From contig DASWJX010000130.1 in assembly GCA_036396915.1 (NCBI GenBank), positions 1 to 6,400 on the forward strand: a stretch of DNA of 6,400 nt, written 5' to 3'. This DNA is from BM509 sp036396915 (GTDB taxonomy: Bacteria > Desulfobacterota > Desulfuromonadia > Desulfuromonadales > Geopsychrobacteraceae). This document shows, piece by piece, positions 1-4,528 of the stretch (its first letter is position 1; each line of letters opens with the position of its first letter). Both the position numbers and the translations under genes were made by a program. Below the pieces are notes generated by a model that saw nothing but the letters and a program-made list of their open reading frames with translations, ran no database searches and was not told the DNA's origin.

Positions 1-201
1 GTCGCCGATCTCGATGGCGGCGCGGTTTTCGACGACTTCAGCACCGCCGATCTCAGCGTTGGCCTCAGTTATGCCGCGACCGAGCAGGTGAGTATCGATC
101 TGTCCTACCAGTATTCCCTGGTGGTTGGCGACGATGCCGAAGATATCGGCCTGCTTGATGACGAAGGACTGGCGGGGGTGAATATCTCCCTGGCGTTCTA
201 A
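1..201 (+). CDS. C-terminal fragment of an outer-membrane beta-barrel protein
   Basis: An open frame enters at base 1 and stops at TAA 199-201, giving the last 66 residues of a protein whose start lies outside the window. The visible part alternates hydrophobic and polar residues in barrel-strand style (VSIDLSYQYSL at about residues 30-40), followed by an acidic turn (GDDAEDIGLLDDEG) and a final strand ending NISLAF. A C-terminal phenylalanine on an amphipathic last strand is the recognised signal for insertion by the BAM complex in Gram-negative outer membranes. The substrate or family cannot be told from this fragment; a porin-like channel or a structural OmpA/OmpW-type barrel would both fit. 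A strong terminator follows 50 bases downstream, so it appears to be the last gene of its transcript and unrelated to draT. Confidence 0.72.
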   Translation, partial: VADLDGGAVFDDFSTADLSVGLSYAATEQVSIDLSYQYSLVVGDDAEDIGLLDDEGLAGVNISLAF

Positions 202-250
202 AGAGGGTCGAGCAGTTATTCCCATTGCCTCTCTGTTGAGCGAGAATGCC

Positions 251-279
251 GCCCCCTTCAACGAGGGGGCATTTTTTTT
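251..279 (+). terminator. Rho-independent terminator after the outer-membrane protein gene
   Basis: GCCCCCTT (251-258) pairs with GAGGGGGC (263-270), including one G-U pair, around a CAAC tetraloop. After a single A it is followed by eight consecutive T residues (272-279). This is a textbook intrinsic terminator. It separates the barrel protein from the dra cluster, so draT must have its own promoter or rely on readthrough. Confidence 0.93.
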
Positions 280-339
280 CGAAGGTCGGCCAGAACCGAC
301 TCCCGGGCGGTGGCTTCGAGCGGAGCGTGACGTGAAATT

Positions 340-1134
340 ATGCAGGTGAATTCTCTGAATCGTTGCAGTCTGCCGCCCTGGGCCATCGCTTCACACCATT
401 ACAACCGCCGGCCGCAGCCCCTCGACATTCAGGGGGTCGAGCAGATCGGCCGCCCCCTCTTCGAGCGGCTGGCGCAGGTGGCGGATGCGGATCTCAGGGG
501 CGCGCTGTTTCACGATTTCATGGATGTCCGGTTTCAGCTGCACCAGTGGCAGAGAGCGAATTCCAGCAGCAGCCGGAAAAGTCTCAAGAACAGCTATCTG
601 CGCTTTCTGCGCGGCTGGCTGTTCGACAGCAATTCCATCGAGGGCGCCGTGCTCAAGGGGTGGGTGGAGTCGCGGCTGGGCCTGCCGCCGACCTTTCATC
701 ATGAGCCGATCACCGATATTCATGCGGAGCCTTATTTCCGCTACACCGTCGATCGGATGAACGGTTCGTCGCGGACCAGTGCCATCCTGCCCCAGCTGGA
801 TATGTTGTATGCCTTCGTGCAGTACGAACTGGTCAGGCGCATGCCCGGGCAAAGTCATCTGACCCTCTATCGGGGCATCAACGATTTTGCCGAGCACCAG
901 ATTCTGGAGCGCTACGGCCGGCACGATTATCTGCTGCGCCTGAACAATCTCAACTCGTTCACCAACGATTTTGAACGGGCCTGGGAATTCGGCAGCCGGG
1001 TCCTGCAGACCGAGGTGCCGCTCAGCAAAATCTTCTTCCTCGGCGGGCTGTTGCCGAAATCGCTGTTCAAGGGGGAGGGGGAGCAGCTGGTGATCGGCGG
1101 CGAATACGAGGTCAAGGTGTTGATCGGCGGTTAG
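340..1134 (+). CDS. draT: NAD+-dinitrogen-reductase ADP-D-ribosyltransferase (DraT)
   Basis: DraT transfers ADP-ribose from NAD+ to an arginine on the nitrogenase Fe protein (NifH), blocking its docking to dinitrogenase and switching nitrogen fixation off. The 264-residue length fits the family (about 260-290). The N-terminal half carries the stretch I recognise from the Rhodospirillum and Azospirillum enzymes: LFHDFMDVRFQLHQW at 57-70, SLKNSYLRFLRGW at 81-93 and EGAVLKGWVESRLGLPPTFH at 101-120. The C-terminal half fits an R-S-E type ADP-ribosyltransferase core: R178 in LTLYRGI, S206 in NNLNSFT, and the glutamates of GEGEQLVIGGEYEV at 245-258. Assigning those catalytic roles is my inference from motif order. 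ATG 340 is chosen because the protein begins just where known DraTs begin. The only Shine-Dalgarno-like match, GGAG at 322-325, lies 14 bases away, so initiation may be weak. No sigma-54 promoter is evident in the 60-base leader. draG follows after 69 bases. Confidence 0.93.
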   Translation: MQVNSLNRCSLPPWAIASHHYNRRPQPLDIQGVEQIGRPLFERLAQVADADLRGALFHDFMDVRFQLHQWQRANSSSSRKSLKNSYLRFLRGWLFDSNSIEGAVLKGWVESRLGLPPTFHHEPITDIHAEPYFRYTVDRMNGSSRTSAILPQLDMLYAFVQYELVRRMPGQSHLTLYRGINDFAEHQILERYGRHDYLLRLNNLNSFTNDFERAWEFGSRVLQTEVPLSKIFFLGGLLPKSLFKGEGEQLVIGGEYEVKVLIGG

Positions 1135-1177
1135 GCGGTTAGGCGGTTAGGCGGTTCGAGGTTCGAGGTTCGAGGTT
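1126..1177 (+). repeat. Two adjoining short tandem repeats (8-bp then 7-bp units) at the draT-draG junction
   Basis: GGCGGTTA is repeated from 1126: three full copies (1126-1149) and a fourth at 1150-1156 that lacks its final A. It switches directly to CGAGGTT, three exact copies at 1157-1177. The first 8-bp copy encodes the last two glycines and most of the stop codon of draT, so the array has grown out of the gene end. The units share a GGTT ending. Such arrays expand and contract by replication slippage. The spacing to the draG ribosome binding site (about 1190-1196) is therefore likely to vary between strains. Confidence 0.9.
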
Positions 1178-1203
1178 ACCCGGGAGCGAGGGGAGAGACG
1201 GCT

Positions 1204-2187
1204 ATGGACAATCCTGACCAGTATGCCCGCGCCTCCGCCGCCTTTCTCGGCCTGGCCCTGGGGGACGCGCTGGGTGCGACCACGGAGTTCATGACCCCGG
1301 CGGAGATTCGCGGCCGCTACAAGGTTCACCGGAAAATGCGCGGCGGCGGCTGGCTGGGCGTCAAGCCGGGGCAGGTCACCGACGATACGGAAATGTCGCT
1401 GGCGCTGGCGCGCGCCCTGCTGCCGAACGGGCAGTGGGATCTGACGCAAATTGCCGACAATTTTGTCGGCTGGATGAAAAGCCGGCCGATCGATATCGGC
1501 GCCACGGTGCGCAAGGGGATTCGGCTCTATCTGCAGCGGGGCGAGCTGGAAGTCCCGTACAACGAATGGGATGCCGGCAACGGCGCGGTCATGCGCATGG
1601 CTCCGGTGGCCCTGTTCACGCTGGGGGATGAGCGGGCGCTGGCCCGCTGTGCCCTGCAGCAGGCCCGCCTGACCCATAATCACCGGCTTTCGGATGCCGC
1701 CTGCCTCTGTGTCGGGCGGATGGTCCAGGCGGCCATCCTCGGCGCCGACCGTTTCGCACTGCATGCGTTGACCCGCGAGCTGGTGGCGGAGTATCCCACC
1801 TTCCGCTTCAACGACTATAAAGGCCTGGCGACCGGCTATGTCGTCGATACCCTGCAGACGGTTTTTCACTACCTGTTCACCACCGGCAGTTTTGAGGAAT
1901 GTCTGGTCGGGGTGGTCAACCAGGGGGGGGATGCGGATACCACCGGCGCCATCGCCGGGATGATCGCCGGCGCCTTTTACGGTCCGCGCCAGCTGCCCGG
2001 ACGCTGGCTGAAAAAACTCGATAAACGGATCAAGACAGAAATTGAGGAGATTGCGCCGCAACTGGTCAGCCGATCCCCCTGGGCGGCAGCGCAACCAAAC
2101 CGGGCGGATCAAGACCGTCACCAAGGAGTTTTGAGATGGGAAAGAAGATCGCATTATTGTCGGCCGAGTGCGCCGCGCAACGGCTGA
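1204..2187 (+). CDS. draG: ADP-ribosyl-[dinitrogen reductase] glycohydrolase (DraG)
   Basis: DraG removes the ADP-ribose that DraT places on NifH arginine, restoring nitrogenase activity. It is a soluble all-helical hydrolase with a dinuclear Mn(II) centre. The metal and substrate residues are all visible: E28, TDDTEM with D60, D61 and T62, D97 (RPIDIGA), H158 (LTHNH) and GGDADTTGAIAG with D243, D245 and T246. As I recall the Rhodospirillum rubrum enzyme, this numbering matches it through residue 246, which argues for start ATG 1204. That start has a good Shine-Dalgarno (GGGGAGA, about 1190-1196). The frame gives 327 residues against about 294 in R. rubrum. Everything after about residue 292 looks non-native (WERRSHYCRPSAPRNG) and overlaps the next gene by 52 bases. 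A one-base slip in the C5 run at 2075-2079 would instead end the protein at TGA 2132-2134, so the true 3' end is uncertain. Confidence 0.94.
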   Translation: MDNPDQYARASAAFLGLALGDALGATTEFMTPAEIRGRYKVHRKMRGGGWLGVKPGQVTDDTEMSLALARALLPNGQWDLTQIADNFVGWMKSRPIDIGATVRKGIRLYLQRGELEVPYNEWDAGNGAVMRMAPVALFTLGDERALARCALQQARLTHNHRLSDAACLCVGRMVQAAILGADRFALHALTRELVAEYPTFRFNDYKGLATGYVVDTLQTVFHYLFTTGSFEECLVGVVNQGGDADTTGAIAGMIAGAFYGPRQLPGRWLKKLDKRIKTEIEEIAPQLVSRSPWAAAQPNRADQDRHQGVLRWERRSHYCRPSAPRNG

Positions 2188-2378
2188 ATACCACGCCGCT
2201 CAATGTCCTGATGCACATCAAGCGGGGTTTGCTCAAGGGGCAGGAGTTCGACGGCGGCTGGTTTGTCCTGGCGGACAGCCTGGAGCGCTTCATCGCTGAA
2301 AACGGCGGGGAAAAGAGTGCCGCGCTCTGCCGCAAAGGCTGTTCCGGAAACTCATCCTGCGCCTCCTCCTGCGGCTAG
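2136..2378 (+). CDS. Small helix-turn-helix protein (excisionase/MerR-like) with four-cysteine tail
   Basis: This is an 80-residue protein that I cannot assign to a named gene. Residues 8-53 follow the excisionase/HTH_17 pattern: LSAECAAQRL, a turn, a second helix (LNVLMHIKRGLLKG), a GGWFV wing at 40-44 and a closing helix LADSLERFI. That suggests a small winged-helix DNA-binding domain of the MerR/Xis type. The tail holds C65, C69, C75 and C79 (CRKGCSGNSSCASSC), a C-x3-C-x5-C-x3-C arrangement that could bind zinc or an iron-sulfur cluster or respond to redox; C12 is a fifth cysteine. The start is well supported: AAGGAG (2123-2128) lies 7 bases before ATG. The first 52 bases overlap the long reading of draG, and the next gene starts 9 bases after its stop, so it is very probably translated as part of the dra operon. 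A regulator of dra or nif expression is possible, but that is inference. Confidence 0.78.
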   Translation: MGKKIALLSAECAAQRLNTTPLNVLMHIKRGLLKGQEFDGGWFVLADSLERFIAENGGEKSAALCRKGCSGNSSCASSCG

Positions 2379-2387
2379 GGGGCGCTT

Positions 2388-2687
2388 ATGCCGATCACCA
2401 TCAAACCGTCCGATCTGTATTACAAATATCCCCGGGTCAAGGAGACCAGGGAACACCCGAAGTTTTCCGGAAAACCCGATCCGCACCCGTTTGATCGTGA
2501 GGATCAATACGAAGTCATCCCCATGTTCGAAGCGGTCATGAACGAGCTGGGCAGCGACGACGGCGCGGTGCTCAACCGCCTCGAAGAGATCCTGATCAAC
2601 GAGATGCCGCGCTTTATCGCAAGCCGTGAAGAGGTTTTCGACTATCTGCTGGCGGTCATCTCGGAGCTGCTCGGGTCGCGACGCTGA
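2388..2687 (+). CDS. Dra-linked conserved-looking protein of unknown function, 99 residues
   Basis: ATG 2388 has a strong Shine-Dalgarno (AGGGGG, 2377-2382) that overlaps the stop of the preceding gene, and the 9-base gap implies translational linkage. The product is soluble, with no signal peptide, membrane segment or cysteine. Residues 8-40 are rich in tyrosine, proline and charge (DLYYKYPRVKETREHPKFSG, then KPDPHPFDRED) and look extended. Residues 41-99 look like three amphipathic helices (YEVIPMFEAVMNEL; AVLNRLEEILINEMPRF; SREEVFDYLLAVISELL). This layout suggests a small protein-binding adaptor rather than an enzyme. Some dra operons carry a third gene, draB, but I cannot recall its sequence well enough to equate the two. 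It is the last gene of the cluster, and hairpins begin 10 bases after its stop. Confidence 0.78.
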   Translation: MPITIKPSDLYYKYPRVKETREHPKFSGKPDPHPFDREDQYEVIPMFEAVMNELGSDDGAVLNRLEEILINEMPRFIASREEVFDYLLAVISELLGSRR

Positions 2688-2696
2688 AGCAACGCG

Positions 2697-2733
2697 GCGC
2701 CGGAGCAGCCCGGCGCGCCGTTTGGCCAAACGG
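2697..2733 (+). other. Tandem hairpins directly after the dra cluster, including a 16-bp perfect palindrome
   Basis: GCGCCGG (2697-2703) pairs with CCGGCGC (2710-2716) around a 6-base loop. One base later comes the perfect palindrome CCGTTTGGCCAAACGG (2718-2733), which can fold with a GGCC loop. The T content after it is poor (TTTGATGCTTT), so this is not a classic intrinsic terminator. It could slow or end transcription, protect the mRNA 3' end, or be a binding site for a dimeric protein. Confidence 0.6.
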
Positions 2734-2736
2734 TTT

Positions 2737-2886
2737 GATGCTTTCGAAAAATTCAAGGGGATGGCCAGGCAAAAATTTCGTTTTGCAAGGCCTGGTGGTT
2801 TTTCAGGGGCGAAGGCATACATCAGGTATGTCGCGGTCCTGAAAAGACGCCATGACGCCGCAGGGCGGACTTTTTGCGACGCCATC
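2737..2886. repeat. Candidate dispersed intergenic element with imperfect terminal inverted repeats (MITE/REP-like)
   Basis: The left end reads GATGCTTTCGAAAAATTCA (2737-2755). The reverse complement of the right end (2867-2886) reads GATGGCGTCGCAAAAAGTCC. They share GATG, TCG, AAAAA and TC in the same order, so the segment is bounded by imperfect inverted repeats. Inside are three hairpins: CCAGGC (2765-2770) with GCCTGG (2790-2795); GCGA plus CATAC (2809-2812, 2816-2820) with GTATG plus TCGC (2826-2834) around loop ATCAG; and CCGC/GCGG near 2858-2868. I recall elements with similar GATGGC..TCG.AAAAAGTC ends scattered through Desulfuromonadales genomes, but that is from memory and unchecked. 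No convincing gene lies here. A conserved structured RNA is the alternative reading. Confidence 0.5.
2764..2803 (+). terminator. Weak candidate terminator downstream of the dra cluster
   Basis: GCCAGGC (2764-2770) pairs with GCCTGGT (2790-2796; the outermost pair is G-U). After GG it is followed by five T residues (2799-2803). The loop can also form an inner GCAAAA/TTTTGC helix (2769-2774 with 2781-2786), which is mutually exclusive with the outer stem. It lies inside the putative inverted-repeat element, so termination may be incidental to that element's structure. Confidence 0.35.
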
Positions 2887-2917
2887 GATTTCGTCTAACC
2901 AGTGAGGAGTCATACTG

Positions 2918-3346
2918 ATGCAGCAGGCCGGAATCGGTGACCGGGTCACCGTGCACTACATAGGAACGCTCGACAACGGCAGGATCTTCGACAGCCGGGA
3001 CGAGGATGCGCCGCTGGTGTTGACCCTCGGCAAGGGCGAGGTCTTCCCGGCGCTGGAGGAACAGATTGTCGGCATGAAGGTCGGTCAGGTCAGGAACATC
3101 CTGCTGAGCGCCGAGCAGGCCTACGGCCCGCGGCTCAAGGAGAACATGCTGACCCTCAAACGCGACCGGTTTCCCGCCGGGCGCGCGCTGCAGGTCGGGC
3201 AGAAACTGAGCCTCGAATTCGGCGGCCGCAGCGAGCGGCTGATGCTGATCACCCGGATCGAAGGGGATGACGTCACGCTTGACGGCAATCATGCCCTGGC
3301 CGGATGCGATCTGACCTTTGCCCTGCGGCTGGTGGCGATCGACTAG
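2918..3346 (+). CDS. SlyD-like FKBP-type peptidyl-prolyl cis-trans isomerase without metal-binding tail
   Basis: This is a cytoplasmic folding helper that isomerises X-Pro bonds. The 142 residues show a split FKBP domain: VTVHYIGTLDNGRIFDSR (10-27, with Y14, F24 and D25), then GEVFPALEEQIVGMKVGQ (40-57, the EVIxGxE segment with L46 where FKBP12 has tryptophan) and AYG (68-70). An insert-in-flap chaperone domain covers about 71-120 (RFPAGRALQVGQKLSLE onward). The FKBP fold then closes with the SlyD signature DGNHALAGCDLTFALRLVAI (122-141). It stops at D142, so it lacks the His/Cys-rich nickel-binding tail of E. coli SlyD and resembles the short tail-less relatives. No signal peptide is seen. 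ATG 2918 follows GAGGAG (2904-2909) at 8 bases. A link to nitrogenase is not shown; an intergenic element separates it from dra. Confidence 0.9.
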   Translation: MQQAGIGDRVTVHYIGTLDNGRIFDSRDEDAPLVLTLGKGEVFPALEEQIVGMKVGQVRNILLSAEQAYGPRLKENMLTLKRDRFPAGRALQVGQKLSLEFGGRSERLMLITRIEGDDVTLDGNHALAGCDLTFALRLVAID

Positions 3347-3434
3347 TCGCCGCAACCTTCCCCGTCGCTGGCCACCGCCGTTTTGCAATCCGTAATATTT
3401 GAATTTACATATTAATGAAATGTTAAAAAAGTCC

Positions 3435-3463
3435 TTGACCTTTTTCCCGTTGAATGAGAATTT
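3435..3463 (+). promoter_or_regulatory. Candidate sigma-70 promoter with AT-rich upstream element for the binding-protein gene
   Basis: TTGACC (3435-3440) matches five of six bases of the -35 consensus. An AT-rich tract with an A6 run lies just upstream (about 3391-3430), in strong contrast to the GC-rich surroundings, and could act as an UP element. The -10 is poor: GAGAAT (3456-3461, spacing 15) or GAATTT (3458-3463, spacing 17). It would leave a leader of about 110 bases containing hairpins CGGCAG/CTGCCG (3493-3498, 3508-3513) and CAGCCG/CGGCTG (3538-3543, 3552-3557). No known riboswitch motif is recognisable in that leader. Confidence 0.4.
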
Positions 3464-3580
3464 TGCAATGAATTTCAGCGCTACAGGCGTCGCGGCAGCT
3501 GTGATGCCTGCCGTGACAAAAACCGTTCAATTCTGGACAGCCGGACACGTACGGCTGGATCATTGCCGGGAGGAAGAGGG

Positions 3581-4450
3581 ATGCAGGGTTTTAAGGGAAT
3601 GCGCAGGGTAGGGCCGGTCTTGGCGGCCATCGCGGTACTGCTCATGCTGGGCTCGACGGCGGCGTGGGCCGATACCTTCCGTATCGCTCTGACGCAGGCA
3701 TCGAGCGGCGCGGCGAAAAAATACCGGCCGCTGGAAGCTTATCTCAAGAGCAAAGGCATCGACGTCCGGTTCGTGGCCGCCAGGGACTATCCCGATGCCG
3801 CCCGGATGTTCGCAGAAGGGCAGGTTGAAGGGATGTTCTGCGGCTCCGGCGTGGCCGGATCGATGATCATCAAGGAACTGGCGACGCCGCTGTTGCGGCC
3901 GGTCAGTCAGGCCGGGCACAGCACCTACTGGGCGGTGGTGATCGCTCCCCGGGGTACCGCTGCCTTTGACGGGAGCGGCGAGTTTTTTCGAGGAAAAAAG
4001 GTTCTTGCCGCCCGCCTGGCCAGTTCCGGCGAGATCTTCTACCGTGCCGTTCCCGGCATCGGGGATGTTGATTCCACCTATCTGCCCGCCGCCAATCACG
4101 GCGCCGCCATCGATGCGCTGGCCAAGGGCGCCGCGGATCTCGCCATCGTCAAGGTCTGGGTCTGGGAAGCGATGAAAGAAAAATACCCGCAGCTGGAGCT
4201 GGTGGGGCAGGACCGTGGCGAGAACCCGGACGGAACCCTGATCATCGCCAACCAGGCGGATTCGGCCCTGGTGGCAAAGGTCGGCAGCGCGATTTTCGGC
4301 ATCAACGAAGACTCCAGCGCCGCAGCCGAAGCCGTCCGGGACGCGATGAAGCTGCGCGTCTTCACCAAAACCACCGTAAAGGACTTTGAACACACACTCG
4401 GGCTGTTGCAGCGCGCCGGTGTCGACAAGTCGTTCAACTTTACTTTCTGA
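3581..4450 (+). CDS. PhnD-family periplasmic substrate-binding protein
   Basis: This is a 289-residue secreted binding protein. Residues 1-30 are a Sec signal peptide: RR at 8-9, a hydrophobic core VGPVLAAIAVLLMLG and an AWA cleavage site before D31. There is no lipobox cysteine, so the mature protein should be soluble in the periplasm. The mature part follows the PhnD/phosphonate-binding two-lobe layout: YRPLEAYLKSKGIDVRFV (48-65), YPDAARMFAEGQVEGMFCG (70-88), YWAVVIAPRG (116-125), FRGKKVLAARLASSGEIFYRAV (136-157), NHGAAIDALAKGAADLAIV (172-190) and NPDGTLIIANQADSALVAKV (215-234). PhnD relatives bind phosphonate, phosphite or other small anions, and the ligand here is unknown. ATG 3581 is preferred over the upstream TTG at 3563 because AGGA (3571-3574) sits 6 bases before it; ATG 3599 is a weaker alternative. 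No permease or ATPase gene adjoins. A chemoreceptor gene follows 78 bases later, suggesting a sensory rather than transport role. Confidence 0.87.
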   Translation: MQGFKGMRRVGPVLAAIAVLLMLGSTAAWADTFRIALTQASSGAAKKYRPLEAYLKSKGIDVRFVAARDYPDAARMFAEGQVEGMFCGSGVAGSMIIKELATPLLRPVSQAGHSTYWAVVIAPRGTAAFDGSGEFFRGKKVLAARLASSGEIFYRAVPGIGDVDSTYLPAANHGAAIDALAKGAADLAIVKVWVWEAMKEKYPQLELVGQDRGENPDGTLIIANQADSALVAKVGSAIFGINEDSSAAAEAVRDAMKLRVFTKTTVKDFEHTLGLLQRAGVDKSFNFTF

Positions 4451-4528
4451 TTTTTCGAATCAGGGTGACGGGCCGCCTCCGGGTTGCCCTTGCGGATTGA
4501 TGGCTGTTCGAAGAGGGGTGCGCTGCGG

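Noticed and set aside
310..330. Sigma-54 promoter upstream of draT
   Set aside because: GG at 312-313 and GC at 325-326 are 11 bases apart rather than 10, and the flanking TGGCAC/TTGCA consensus is missing.
1147..2154. 335-codon minus-strand open frame opposite draG
   Set aside because: It lies antisense to a gene whose catalytic residues are all intact, has no recognisable domain, and its composition is that of a reverse-complement shadow.
2626..2898. 90-codon plus-strand frame across the dra 3' intergenic region
   Set aside because: It overlaps the 99-residue gene out of frame, runs through hairpins and the inverted-repeat element, and its translation is Arg/Ala-rich with no domain.
3334..3351. 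GGCGA/TCGCC hairpin overlapping the isomerase stop codon as a terminator
   Set aside because: The stem is only 5 bp and no T-tract follows, so termination is unsupported.
3464..3580. Cyclic-di-GMP (GEMM) riboswitch in the binding-protein leader
   Set aside because: The region has two short hairpins but lacks the conserved GEMM core motifs and tetraloop-receptor arrangement.
3399..3611. 70-codon plus-strand frame in the AT-rich leader
   Set aside because: It starts at a TTG without a ribosome binding site, overlaps the candidate promoter and the start of the binding-protein gene, and has no recognisable features.
3560..4393. 277-codon minus-strand open frame opposite the binding-protein gene
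   Set aside because: Its translation is Gly/Arg/Asp-rich without any motif, and the plus strand has a signal peptide and family motifs.
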